Source: Bordetella genomosp. 7
GTDB lineage: Bacteria > Pseudomonadota > Gammaproteobacteria > Burkholderiales > Burkholderiaceae_B
DNA length: 64,000 nt
Direction: 5' to 3'
Assembly (NCBI RefSeq): GCF_002261265.1
Contig: NZ_NEVK01000008.1
Coordinates: forward strand, 682,001 to 746,000
Position numbers and translations under genes: made by a program. Positions 55,188 through 63,631 of the stretch are shown here, piece by piece. The notes beneath the pieces are model-generated. The model was not told the origin of the DNA and ran no database searches. It saw only the letters and a program-made list of their open reading frames with translations. Positions within the stretch are counted from its first letter, which is position 1. Every line of letters begins with the position of its first letter.

Positions 55188-57743
55188 ATGGATATCGGTC
55201 TGATCGTATTCGGCCTGTCCGGCCTGTTGACGCTGGTGTGTTTTATGCCGCCGCTGGCCGGTCGCGTCAAGCTTCCCTATTCAGTCCTGCTGGCCATCGT
55301 GGGCTGTCTGCTGGGCGTCCTGGTGCATGTGCACGGGTGGGCGCCGCCCATGCTGGGCGATCTGCTGGATACGATCGAATACTTCGAGATTTCGTCGGAA
55401 ACCTTCCTGATGGTGTTCCTGCCGGTGCTGCTGTTCGAAACCGCGCTGGCCATGAACGTACGGCGGCTGCTCGACGACATCGGGCCTATCTTGATGATGG
55501 CCGTCGTGGCCGTGGTGGTGTGCACGGTGGTGGTGGGTTTTGCGGTCAGCGCCGTGTCGTCGCACGGGCTGGTCGTCTGCCTGCTGCTGGGCGCCATCGT
55601 CGCCACCACCGATCCGGTTGCCGTGGTGGGCATCTTCCGCGAGGTAGGCGCGCCCCGGCGCCTGACCACGCTGGTCGAAGGCGAAAGCCTGTTCAACGAC
55701 GCCGCTTCCATCGCGCTGTATTCCGTGCTGCTGGCCGTGCTGGGCGGCCAGGGCACACTGAGCGTAAGCGGGGTATTCAACGACTTTGTCTATCACTTCG
55801 TGGGCGGCGGGCTGGCGGGTTTTGTGATGGGCCGCGGCGCGTGCTTCCTGTTTGCATGGCTGCGGGGGTTTCCCACGGCCGAGATCACGCTGACACTGAC
55901 GCTGGCCTACCTGTCATTCTTTATCTCTGAGCACTATCTGGGCGTGTCGGGCGTGGTGGCTACGGTCATTGCCGGGTTGGTGGTGGGGTCCACGGGGCGT
56001 ACCCGCATGTCGCCCATTACCTTCGAACACCTGGCGAGCTCCTGGGGGCAATTCGGCTTCTGGGCCAACTCGCTGATCTTCCTGTTTGCGGCCATGCTGG
56101 TGCCCAAGTTGATGGCGGCGGCCGAACCGGAAGAACTGCTGATGGTGGCCGTCGTGTTTGTGGTGACGCTGGCGGCGCGCGCCATTGTGGTGTTCGGGCT
56201 GTTGCCTTTGCTGGGGCTCACGCCGCTGGGCACCAAAGTCAGCACGCCGTACAAGACGGTGATGCTGTGGGGGGGATTGCGGGGCGCGGTGTCGCTGGCC
56301 TTGGCCCTGGCGGTCACCGAGCAGGACGCAGTGCCGGAAGCCGCGCGCCAGTTCATCGCCGTGGTGACAACGGGCTATGTATTGTCGACCTTGTTCATCA
56401 ACGGCATGACCCTGCGTCCGCTGATCCGCGTGCTGGGCCTGAATCAGCTGTCGCCCATCGAGCGCGCCATCCGCAACCAGGCGCTGGTGGTGGCGCTGGA
56501 AGATCTGCAGGGCAAGACCTCGGAACTGGCCAAGACCGACCACATCAGCCCCGAGGTCGGCGAGCGCATCCACGCGGTGTTCGATGCCAGCCTTACCAGC
56601 GTGCACGACGGGCAGATCGCCCAGATGACCGACGAGCAGCGCGTGGCCGTGGGGCTGACCATCATGGCGCAGCGCGAGCAAGAGCTGTTTTTCGACATTC
56701 TCAAGGCGCAGATCGTTGACTGGCGCATGGCCGAGGCCTTGCTGGCGCGCTCCGAGCGCCTGGAAGATGCGGTGCGCAATCGGGGCCTGGCGGGCTTTCA
56801 GCAGGGTATCGAGGCCGACATCCGGTATTCCAGGGGGTTTCGCCTGGCGTTGCGCATGCACTATATGTTCGGGCTTCAGGGCTGGCTGGCGCACGAATTG
56901 GCGCTGCGCTTTGCCAATCTGATGACCAAGCGTTCGGTGGCGCAGCGCCTGATCGTCTTTGCGCGCGAGCAGATCGGGCCATTGCTCGGCCAGGCGGCTG
57001 CCGATCAGATTATTGCCACGCACCAGCGGCGCCTGGACCTGATCGAACATGCGCTGCAGGCACTGAACCTGCAATACCCGTCGTACGCGCTGTGGCTGCA
57101 GGAAAGCTACCTGGGCCGCACGGCGCGCGAACTCGAGCGCATCCGTTATCAAGACATGCTCGACCAATCGCTGATCAGCGGCGAAGTCTACGCAGACCTG
57201 ATGAAGCAGTTGAAGGACCGCTGGCGGCATATCGAGCGGCATCCGCCCCTGGATATGGAGCTGGGGGCGGCGGAGCTGATTACCCGTGTGCCGCTGTTCG
57301 AAGGGTTGAGCCCCGATTCGTTGCGCGCCATCAGCCGGTTGCTGCGCCCGCGCCTGGCGCTACCCGACCAGCCGGTGTTGACACATGGGCGGCATGGGCA
57401 GGAAATGTGTTTCGTTGCATCCGGCGCCGTGTCCGTGCATTTGCCCGATGGCACTACGGTAGAGCTGGGTAGCGGCGAATTCATCGGCGAGCTGGCCCTG
57501 CTGGGAAAGCAGCAGGTCAATCCGGACGTGCACTCGCTGGGATACAGCAAGCTGCTGATGCTGTCGTTGCGCGATTTCGAGGCGTTGCTGGCACGGGATG
57601 CCGACCTGCGCGAACGCATCCAGGCCGTGGCCAGGCAACGCTTGCGCGCCATTGAAGTATGGGAGCAGTTTTCGCGGGGCGGCGCGGCCGCGCCGCCCGG
57701 TCCGGCGGGCGAACTGCCCGGGCCCGCGCCGGCGGATGCCTGA
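55188..57743 (+). CDS. CPA1-type cation/proton antiporter with C-terminal cNMP-binding-like domain
   Basis: This is an 851-residue protein. Residues about 1-420 are a Na+/H+ exchanger domain with about twelve helices. The key residues are in VATTDPVAVVGIFREVG and LVEGESLFNDAASIALYSVLL. A long cytoplasmic helical stretch follows. From about residue 700 there is a Crp-type cNMP-binding fold (LFEGLSPDSLRAISRLL then GSGEFIGELALLG). The phosphate-binding arginine usually found a few residues after GELALL is not present (KQQVNPDVHSLG), so cyclic nucleotide binding is doubtful. I chose the ATG at 55188, the start of the first helix. Confidence 0.9.
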   Translation: MDIGLIVFGLSGLLTLVCFMPPLAGRVKLPYSVLLAIVGCLLGVLVHVHGWAPPMLGDLLDTIEYFEISSETFLMVFLPVLLFETALAMNVRRLLDDIGPILMMAVVAVVVCTVVVGFAVSAVSSHGLVVCLLLGAIVATTDPVAVVGIFREVGAPRRLTTLVEGESLFNDAASIALYSVLLAVLGGQGTLSVSGVFNDFVYHFVGGGLAGFVMGRGACFLFAWLRGFPTAEITLTLTLAYLSFFISEHYLGVSGVVATVIAGLVVGSTGRTRMSPITFEHLASSWGQFGFWANSLIFLFAAMLVPKLMAAAEPEELLMVAVVFVVTLAARAIVVFGLLPLLGLTPLGTKVSTPYKTVMLWGGLRGAVSLALALAVTEQDAVPEAARQFIAVVTTGYVLSTLFINGMTLRPLIRVLGLNQLSPIERAIRNQALVVALEDLQGKTSELAKTDHISPEVGERIHAVFDASLTSVHDGQIAQMTDEQRVAVGLTIMAQREQELFFDILKAQIVDWRMAEALLARSERLEDAVRNRGLAGFQQGIEADIRYSRGFRLALRMHYMFGLQGWLAHELALRFANLMTKRSVAQRLIVFAREQIGPLLGQAAADQIIATHQRRLDLIEHALQALNLQYPSYALWLQESYLGRTARELERIRYQDMLDQSLISGEVYADLMKQLKDRWRHIERHPPLDMELGAAELITRVPLFEGLSPDSLRAISRLLRPRLALPDQPVLTHGRHGQEMCFVASGAVSVHLPDGTTVELGSGEFIGELALLGKQQVNPDVHSLGYSKLLMLSLRDFEALLARDADLRERIQAVARQRLRAIEVWEQFSRGGAAAPPGPAGELPGPAPADA

Positions 57744-57751
57744 ACGCAAAG

Positions 57752-57785
57752 GCGCGCCCGGCCCGGCAGGCGCCGGGCGGCGCGC
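57752..57785. terminator. Possible bidirectional hairpin between convergent genes
   Basis: A GC-rich hairpin (GCGCGCCCGGC pairing with GCCGGGC-G-GCGCGC, one bulged base) fills the 52-bp gap between the antiporter and FKBP stops. No T-tract follows on either strand. It may mark transcript ends for both genes but is a weak call. Confidence 0.35.
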
Positions 57786-57795
57786 GTGATGATGC

Positions 57796-58977
57796 TCAGG
57801 GCGACTTGATATCGAGCACCTTGATGGTCATCACGACCACGGCGCCGGGCGGCACCACGCCGGGAACGCCGTCTTGGCCGTAGACCTGGTCGCCCGGTAT
57901 GTGTACGCGGGCCGAGCCGCCCACCCCCAGCTTCTTTACTATGGCCTGGAACAGGGGCGGCAGATCGCCCACCGCGCTGCTGGCCTTTTCGGCGTCGGCC
58001 AGCACTTCGCCCGTGCCCAGTGCTTCGGTAAGCTCGAACAGCACCTGGCTTCGCGCGTGCGCCGTTGGCGGCTTGCCGGGGTCGATAACCCGGTAGACCG
58101 CTCCTTCGGATGTCTTGACCGCGCCTTTTTCCTTGGCGGCTTTTTCGAGCAGGCCGGCGCTTTCTTTTTGGTTCTTCGACAGCATGGCCTTGCCGAGCGA
58201 CTGGTCGATGCGGGCCAGTTCCGCTGCGATCGCATCTTGCGCAAGCTGCAGGCGGTTGTGGATCTTGTCGTGGAACCCCTGGGTGAACGCGCGCACGTCC
58301 AGTTTCATGCCGACCGAGCGGAATTTTTCGGTTTCTTGCGGCACGCTGTCTCCGTACCAGGCGCCCACCGCATAGCTTGCCTTGACGTCCTGGGAGGCGC
58401 CTTTGCCCATTACAAAGGCGGGGCCTGCCGTGGCGGCCTTGGGGGTCGCCTCGGCCTGCGGATCGGCAAGCCTGCCTTTCAGGGCGGCGAGTTCGGCCGC
58501 GGCCCGGTCTCGTTCAGCCGCCAGGGCGGCGCTTTTCTGTTGGTGCGCGCGTTCGCTGTCGGCCAGCGAAGCGACCTGCGCCCGCAGTGTGGCGAGTTCG
58601 GCCGCCGCGGTACCGACCGCCGCGGCACCGACCGCCGCGGTGTCGACCGCCGCGCCATCGGCATGGCTTGCGGGCTGCGCCTGCAATTGTTCGATGCGTT
58701 GCGCCAGCAGGGCATTTTGGCGTAGCGCTTCGTCCAGCTGCTGTATCAGTTTGGCGGATTGGGCGGTGTCGCACTGAGGCGGCGTGGCCTCGCACGTTTC
58801 GGGCGGCGTGGCTAAGGTATGGACGGGCAGGCTGGTTGCGGCGCCGTCCACGATCTGTTCGGTGATGAGCCTGTCCAGCAACTGCAGGCCGGCCGACGGC
58901 TGCGGCTGGGCTGCGGCCCGGCCGGCGCCAGCCAGCCATAGTGCGCAGCAGAACGCGGCGCCAAGATGCTTGTTCAT
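57796..58977 (-). CDS. Exported FKBP-type peptidyl-prolyl isomerase with N-terminal coiled coil
   Basis: This is a 393-residue periplasmic isomerase. The signal peptide (about 1-23) is followed by a region with two cysteines and then a long Ala/Glu-rich coiled-coil (about 80-170). The coil contains VDTAAVGAAAVGTAA, coded by the 15-bp repeat also found in tatB. An FKBP N-terminal domain (SYAVGAWYGDSVPQETEK, then FTQGFHDKIHNR) leads into the FKBP domain ending VPPGAVVVMTIKVLDIKSP. The usual catalytic block VHIPGDQVYGQDGVPGVVPPG is present. The N-terminal half is longer than in FkpA or Mip. It overlaps the lipoprotein gene by 4 bp. Confidence 0.87.
   Translation of the reverse strand: MNKHLGAAFCCALWLAGAGRAAAQPQPSAGLQLLDRLITEQIVDGAATSLPVHTLATPPETCEATPPQCDTAQSAKLIQQLDEALRQNALLAQRIEQLQAQPASHADGAAVDTAAVGAAAVGTAAAELATLRAQVASLADSERAHQQKSAALAAERDRAAAELAALKGRLADPQAEATPKAATAGPAFVMGKGASQDVKASYAVGAWYGDSVPQETEKFRSVGMKLDVRAFTQGFHDKIHNRLQLAQDAIAAELARIDQSLGKAMLSKNQKESAGLLEKAAKEKGAVKTSEGAVYRVIDPGKPPTAHARSQVLFELTEALGTGEVLADAEKASSAVGDLPPLFQAIVKKLGVGGSARVHIPGDQVYGQDGVPGVVPPGAVVVMTIKVLDIKSP
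58604..58655 (-). repeat. 15-bp GC-rich tandem repeat inside the FKBP gene
   Basis: Three full units of the 15-bp motif GCCGCGGNNNCGACC lie at 58604-58618, 58619-58633 and 58634-58648, followed by a partial unit. The third unit is identical to the tatB unit, and the others differ at one to three bases. It is in frame and encodes AAVDT/AAVGT-type pentapeptides in the same reading phase as in tatB. Confidence 0.9.
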
Positions 58978-59339
58978 AGCGTGCTCAGGGCGTCAACGCG
59001 ATTCATCATGTTGGAGTAAACGGCGTTCTTGATGCGTACGCAAACCAGCGAAAGCGCCTTGTTGATTTCGGTAAGCATGACTTCGGAAGAACTGCCGTCG
59101 ACCAGGGGCTCGTTGTCTTTATAGACGCCGTAGCCGTCGTTGATGGTCTGGAACTGCTGTCGGTAGAGTTCGTAGGCAGCCGGATCAAGCTTTCGCAGTG
59201 CCGCGAATTCCTGGTAACACCGTTCTTCGCGCGCGGTCTTGTCGGCCTTTTGCGTGGTGACGGCAGACGGGCCGGCGCCACAGGCTGAAAGCAGCATGGC
59301 CATCGACAGAACGGCCATGGCAGCAGGAGTTATGCGCAT
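58974..59339 (-). CDS. Small lipoprotein of unknown function, paired with FKBP
   Basis: This is a 121-residue protein with a lipoprotein signal: MRITPAAMAVLSMAMLLSAC has lipobox LSAC with the acylated cysteine at residue 20. The mature part is mostly helical, contains two further cysteines (RCYQEF, LVCVRI) and ends DALSTL. I do not recognise a family. Its stop overlaps the start of the FKBP gene by 4 bp, so the two are translationally coupled and both exported, which suggests a joint envelope role. Positioned after a LacI-regulator gene, 151 bp away. Confidence 0.75.
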   Translation of the reverse strand: MRITPAAMAVLSMAMLLSACGAGPSAVTTQKADKTAREERCYQEFAALRKLDPAAYELYRQQFQTINDGYGVYKDNEPLVDGSSSEVMLTEINKALSLVCVRIKNAVYSNMMNRVDALSTL

Positions 59340-59490
59340 AAATTCCTCGTACCTGACTTGAATGTTGCTGAAGTGCGGGCATTGTCGAGGCTTTCATTGC
59401 GCGGGCGTTGCCGCTATTTCTGAAACGCGAAAAGGTTTGATGCCGGACAGACAACCGTGCGAAGCCGGCTTGCACGCGGCGTGAGCCGGA

Positions 59491-60519
59491 TCAGGTGGTT
59501 TCGCGCTGCACCAGCTCAAAGCCCAGGTCTACGTGCCGTTGAGCCAGGGGTTGCCCGTCGAGCTGTTGCAGCAACAACGAGGCGGCCGTCAGGCCGATTT
59601 CATAGCGCGGGGTGGCAATGGTGGATAGCGGCGGAGTCGTCCAGGCAGTGCCGGCGAAATCATGAAAACCCACGATGCCCATGGACCGCGGCACCGCCAC
59701 GCCGCGCCGGGCGCACTGGAATACAGCGCCCTGGGCAAGATCGTCGTTGCAGAAGAACAGCCCGTCGCAATCCGGATGGCGGTCGAGGATACGGTCCAGC
59801 AGTTCGGCGCCCAGCGCAATGGATGACTTCTGCGGCGTCATGAGTTCAAGTGCCGGATCGTGCAGCCCGGCTTCGCGCAATGCATGGCGCGCGCCGTCGC
59901 AGCGCCGCAGCGAGCGCGGGTCGAGCTGCGCGCCCACGATGCCGATGCGGCGATACCCGCGTTCGAGCAGATGGCGGCATGCGGCCAGGCCGGAATCGAA
60001 CTGCGAGAAGCCCACGCTGAGCTCGGCCGAATCGGAAGGCAGGGTTTCAATCGTGTGCACCGTCGGCATGCCGGCGGTGCGCAACAACTGCCATACCCCG
60101 GGCGTATGGTCGACGCCGGTCAGGATGACGCCGTCGGGAGAATGCTGCAAATAAGTGCGCAGCTGCGCTTCTTCCGAGTCCAGCGAATAGCCCGTAACCC
60201 CCACCAGCAGGTGGTAGCCCTGGGCGTCCAGGGTTTCTTTGATGCCGGTGATGATGTCCAGGAACACCACGTTCGTCAGCGACGGCACAAGCGCCACCAC
60301 AATGCGGGAACGGGACGACGCCAGCGCGCTGGCTGCATGGTTGGGCACGTAGCCCAGCTCGTGGCAGATCTGCAGCACCCGTTCGCGTACCGCCGGCGCC
60401 ACCTTGTGGGGCGCGCGCAAGGCGCGCGACACCGTAATGGCGCTGACCCCCGCGTGCCGCGCCACCTGCTGCATGGTGACCCGGCCGCCGCGGGTGCTGC
60501 GGGGCTTGCGTGCCGACAT
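59491..60519 (-). CDS. LacI family transcriptional regulator (GntR-like)
   Basis: This is a 342-residue repressor. The helix-turn-helix at about residues 15-36 includes TMQQVARHAGVSAITVSRAL, and the hinge helix lies at NHAASALASS. The periplasmic-binding-protein-like effector domain follows, with ILTGVDHTPG and DGLFFCNDDLAQGA blocks. It resembles the GntR subgroup that senses sugar acids. It is divergent from a TRAP transporter operon, with a perfect 18-bp palindrome between the two starts. Regulation of that operon and of itself is the natural inference. Confidence 0.93.
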   Translation of the reverse strand: MSARKPRSTRGGRVTMQQVARHAGVSAITVSRALRAPHKVAPAVRERVLQICHELGYVPNHAASALASSRSRIVVALVPSLTNVVFLDIITGIKETLDAQGYHLLVGVTGYSLDSEEAQLRTYLQHSPDGVILTGVDHTPGVWQLLRTAGMPTVHTIETLPSDSAELSVGFSQFDSGLAACRHLLERGYRRIGIVGAQLDPRSLRRCDGARHALREAGLHDPALELMTPQKSSIALGAELLDRILDRHPDCDGLFFCNDDLAQGAVFQCARRGVAVPRSMGIVGFHDFAGTAWTTPPLSTIATPRYEIGLTAASLLLQQLDGQPLAQRHVDLGFELVQRETT

Positions 60520-60575
60520 GTGAATATCCGTTTACAGAAAGGGCGTAGTCTGCCCCAAGGGGTTTACAGTGGCCA

Positions 60576-60593
60576 GATGTTAGCGCTAACATC
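60576..60593. promoter_or_regulatory. Palindromic LacI/GntR-type operator in TRAP promoter
   Basis: GATGTTAGCGCTAACATC is an 18-bp perfect palindrome at 60576-60593, of the ATGTTA-N4-TAACAT class used by LacI/GntR regulators. On the plus strand TTTACA (60563-60568), 18 bp, TAACAT (60587-60592) is a plausible promoter. The palindrome therefore covers its spacer and -10 box, the position expected for repression. It is 37 bp before the TRAP small-subunit start. Confidence 0.8.
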
Positions 60594-60629
60594 GCACGCT
60601 GTTTGAAAAAAATCAACTGGAGACAAATC

Positions 60630-61181
60630 ATGAAGCCTGCTCCCCAGCAGCGCCCGCCCCAAGGCGCCCGCGGATGGCCGGCACGCGCGGCCGATGCCTG
60701 CAGCCGGCTTCAGACCTGGCTGATGGTGGCCTGTCTGGCAGTCATGGTGGTGCTGCTGTTCGGCAACGTTGCGCTGCGCTACCTGTTCAATTCCGGCATC
60801 AACGCATCCGACGAATTGTCGCGGCTGGCGTTCGTGTGGCTGATCTTCCTGGGGGCGGTGCTGGCGATGCGTGATCACCAGCACATCGGCGTCACCATGC
60901 TGGTGCAGCGCTTCGGCCGGCGCGCGCGCAGGCTGGTCCATGTCGTGTGCCAGTTGCTGACGCTGTGGGTGTTGTGGCTGATGGCCGAAGGCGGCTGGGC
61001 GCAGACGCTCATCGGCACCGGAACGCGCCTGCCGGTAACCGGCCTGCCCCTGGCCGTGTTCGATGCAGCCGTGCTGTATGCGGCCGTGGCCATGGGCCTG
61101 CTGGTCATCGTAGACCTGGTCCGCGTGCTTGCGGGCGGCGATCCGCCGCTGGATGCCGCCGCCGAAGATACGACCGTGTAA
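60630..61181 (+). CDS. TRAP transporter small permease subunit (DctQ)
   Basis: This is a 183-residue membrane protein with four helices, the QM-type small subunit of a sodium-coupled TRAP importer. The motif FNSGINASDELSRLAFVWLIFLGAVLAM in helix two is family-typical. The ATG at 60630 follows CTGGAGACA and is preferred to an in-frame TTG at 60603. It is the first gene of dctQ-dctM-dctP, followed by dctM after 29 bp. Together they import a small acid, here probably a sugar acid judged from the downstream dehydratase. Confidence 0.92.
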   Translation: MKPAPQQRPPQGARGWPARAADACSRLQTWLMVACLAVMVVLLFGNVALRYLFNSGINASDELSRLAFVWLIFLGAVLAMRDHQHIGVTMLVQRFGRRARRLVHVVCQLLTLWVLWLMAEGGWAQTLIGTGTRLPVTGLPLAVFDAAVLYAAVAMGLLVIVDLVRVLAGGDPPLDAAAEDTTV

Positions 61182-61210
61182 GCGCCACCTCGACTTCTAT
61201 TCCATACATC

Positions 61211-62491
61211 ATGATTCTCACCCTATTCCTGGTGGTGCTGCTGGGGCTGATCGCCCTGGGCATGCCGATCGCGTTCGCGTTGCTGCTCAGCGCGGTCGCC
61301 TTGATGTTTCAGTTGAACTTCTTCGATTCGCAGATCATTGCGCAGAACATGCTTTCGGGCGCCAACAGTTTCACGCTGATGGCCGTGCCCCTGTTCATGC
61401 TGGCGGGCGAAATCATGAACGCCGGCGGTATATCGCGCCGCATCGTGCATCTGGCCAGCATGTTCGTCGGCCATATCCGTGGCGGGTTGGGCTATGTGGC
61501 CATTTTCGCCAGCGTGTTGCTGGCCGCGCTGTCGGGCTCGGCCGTGGCCGATGCCGCCGCGCTGGGCACGCTGCTGATCCCCATGCTGCGCAACCAGGGC
61601 TACAGCGCCGAACAGGCCTCGGGGCTGATCGCGGCGGGCGGCATCGTGGCGCCCATCATTCCCCCGTCGATTTCCTTCATTATTTTCGGCGTGGCAACCA
61701 ACGTCTCCATCACCAAGCTGTTCTTCGCCGGCATCGCGCCCGGGCTGATGATGGGGCTGACCCTGGTGGCGGTCTGGAGCTGGGTGGCGCGCCGCCAGGG
61801 CGCGTTGGCGCCCGCCCCCAGGCAACCCTGGGGCGTGCGGTTGCGGGCCCTGCGCGAGGCGATATGGGCGCTGATGCTGCCTGTCATCATCATCGGCGGG
61901 TTGCGAGGCGGCATATTCACGCCCACCGAAGCGGCCGTGGTGGCGGCGGTGTACGCATTGCTGGTCAGCCTGTTCGTCTATCGCGAGATCACGGTGCGCG
62001 ACCTGGGCCCCCTGTTTGCCAGCGCTGCGCGCACCACGGCAGTGGTGATGTTCCTGGTGGCCGCCGCGATGGTGTCGTCGTACATGATCACGCTGGCCGA
62101 CATGCCGCAGGACCTGATCAATCTGCTGGCGCCCGTACTCGACCAGCCCAAGCTGCTGATGTTCTGCCTGATGGTGCTGCTGACCCTGGTGGGCACCGTC
62201 ATGGACCTGACGCCCACTATCCTGATCCTGGCGCCCGTGCTGATGCCGGTGATCACCAAGGCCGGCATCGACCCGATCTACTTCGGCGTCATGTTTGTCA
62301 TGGTGGGTTGCGTGGGCCTCCTGACCCCGCCGGTAGGCACGGTGTTGAACGTGGTCTGCGGCGTGGCGCGCATCAATATGGAGACCATCTGCAAAGGTGT
62401 CTGGCGTTATGTGGCCGCGTACACGGCCTTGATTATGATTTTGGTGATCTTCCCGGAGCTGATCACCGTACCCGCGCGCTGGCTGTACTGA
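61211..62491 (+). CDS. TRAP transporter large permease subunit (DctM)
   Basis: This is a 426-residue permease with about twelve helices in two inverted halves. Family signatures include LFMLAGEIMNAGGISRRIVHLA, the conserved LLAALSGSAVADAAALG and the repeat half VPVMDLTPTILILAPVLMP-like VMDLTPTILILAPVLMPV. The ATG is at 61211. It forms the substrate pathway and couples to sodium. It lies between the small subunit gene and the binding-protein gene (48 bp apart). Confidence 0.94.
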   Translation: MILTLFLVVLLGLIALGMPIAFALLLSAVALMFQLNFFDSQIIAQNMLSGANSFTLMAVPLFMLAGEIMNAGGISRRIVHLASMFVGHIRGGLGYVAIFASVLLAALSGSAVADAAALGTLLIPMLRNQGYSAEQASGLIAAGGIVAPIIPPSISFIIFGVATNVSITKLFFAGIAPGLMMGLTLVAVWSWVARRQGALAPAPRQPWGVRLRALREAIWALMLPVIIIGGLRGGIFTPTEAAVVAAVYALLVSLFVYREITVRDLGPLFASAARTTAVVMFLVAAAMVSSYMITLADMPQDLINLLAPVLDQPKLLMFCLMVLLTLVGTVMDLTPTILILAPVLMPVITKAGIDPIYFGVMFVMVGCVGLLTPPVGTVLNVVCGVARINMETICKGVWRYVAAYTALIMILVIFPELITVPARWLY

Positions 62492-62539
62492 ACGGCACTG
62501 ACCGCTGCCGGCGCAATTCAGCAAACCAAGGAGGAGCAC

Positions 62540-63559
62540 ATGTTCAAGACTTTCAAACACACTTTGTTGTCCCTGGCCGTGGCGGTATCGTGCACGGCGG
62601 CCGGGGCGGCCGCGGCGCAGGATATCAAGCCGCGGCTGATCCGCTTCGGCTACGGCCTGAATGACGACAGCGTGCAGGGCCGCGCGGCGCGCTTCCTGGC
62701 CGAAGAAGTGACCAAGCTCAGCGACGGAAAAATGAAGATGCGCACGTTCGGCTCGGCCAGCCTGGGGTCCGACGAGCAAATGCAGAACGCGCTGGTCGGC
62801 GGGGTACAGGAAATGATGGTCGGCTCCACCGCGCCGCTGGCCACCATGGTGAAGGAATTCGGCGTGTTCGACCTGCCGTTCCTGTTCAACAGCGACAAGG
62901 AGGCCGACGCCGTGCTCGACGGCCCGCTGGGCCAGCGCCTGCTGGAAATGCTGGAAGCCAAGGGCCTGGTGGGCCTGGTGTACTGGGAGAACGGCTTTCG
63001 CAACCTGACCAATTCCAAGCACCCCGTGGTCAAGGCCGAAGACCTGCAAGGCATCAAGCTGCGCGTGATGCAGAACCAGGTGGCCCTGGGCGTGTTCAAT
63101 GCCCTGGGCGCCAACGCCGTGCCCATGCCGTTCTCTGAACTGTTTACCGCGCTGGAAACCCGCACGGTCGACGGTCAGGAGAACCCGGTTACCACCATCC
63201 AGAGCAGCAAGTTCTACGAGGTACAACCCTTCCTGACCATCACGCGGCATGTGTACACGCCGTGGGTGGTGCTGGCATCGAAAAAGTGGTGGGATACGCT
63301 GACGCCGGACGAACAGGAACTCATCCGCAAGGCCGCCGCCGCATCGCGTGACTTCGAACGCAAAGACAGCCGTGCCGATTCCGAAAAGGCCATGGCGACG
63401 CTCAAGCAGAACGGCATGAAGATCAACGTGGTGTCCGAGGCCGAAGTGGCGCGCATGCGCGAGAAAGTGCAGCCGGTGGTCGACAAGTACACGCAGGAAC
63501 TCGGCCCCGAGCTGGTCAAGGAACTGCAGGACGAAATCCAGAAGGCGCGCGGCCAGTAA
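62540..63559 (+). CDS. TRAP transporter periplasmic binding protein (DctP)
   Basis: This 339-residue binding protein has a Sec signal peptide (about 1-26, ending AAAAQ). The mature protein starts with IKPRLIRFGYGLNDDSVQG. Near residue 140 is the substrate-anchor segment GLVYWENGFRNLTNSKHPV, and R174 (LRVMQNQV) is the arginine that binds carboxylates in this family. AAGGAGGAG precedes the ATG. It is the third gene of the operon and defines specificity, probably for an aldonic or related acid. Confidence 0.94.
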   Translation: MFKTFKHTLLSLAVAVSCTAAGAAAAQDIKPRLIRFGYGLNDDSVQGRAARFLAEEVTKLSDGKMKMRTFGSASLGSDEQMQNALVGGVQEMMVGSTAPLATMVKEFGVFDLPFLFNSDKEADAVLDGPLGQRLLEMLEAKGLVGLVYWENGFRNLTNSKHPVVKAEDLQGIKLRVMQNQVALGVFNALGANAVPMPFSELFTALETRTVDGQENPVTTIQSSKFYEVQPFLTITRHVYTPWVVLASKKWWDTLTPDEQELIRKAAAASRDFERKDSRADSEKAMATLKQNGMKINVVSEAEVARMREKVQPVVDKYTQELGPELVKELQDEIQKARGQ

Positions 63560-63576
63560 CTGCAGAGCGTTCCAGC

Positions 63577-63598
63577 GCCGGGCCCGCGTGGGCCCGGC
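63577..63598 (+). promoter_or_regulatory. Intercistronic hairpin after dctP
   Basis: A perfect 9-bp stem (GCCGGGCCC at 63577-63585, GGGCCCGGC at 63590-63598) with a 4-nt loop lies in the 72-bp gap between dctP and the dehydratase gene. No T-tract follows. It may reduce read-through or protect the dctP mRNA 3' end; both are inference. Confidence 0.5.
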
Positions 63599-63631
63599 AT
63601 CGCATCCCCTGTTGCATCGTAGCGATAAGCC

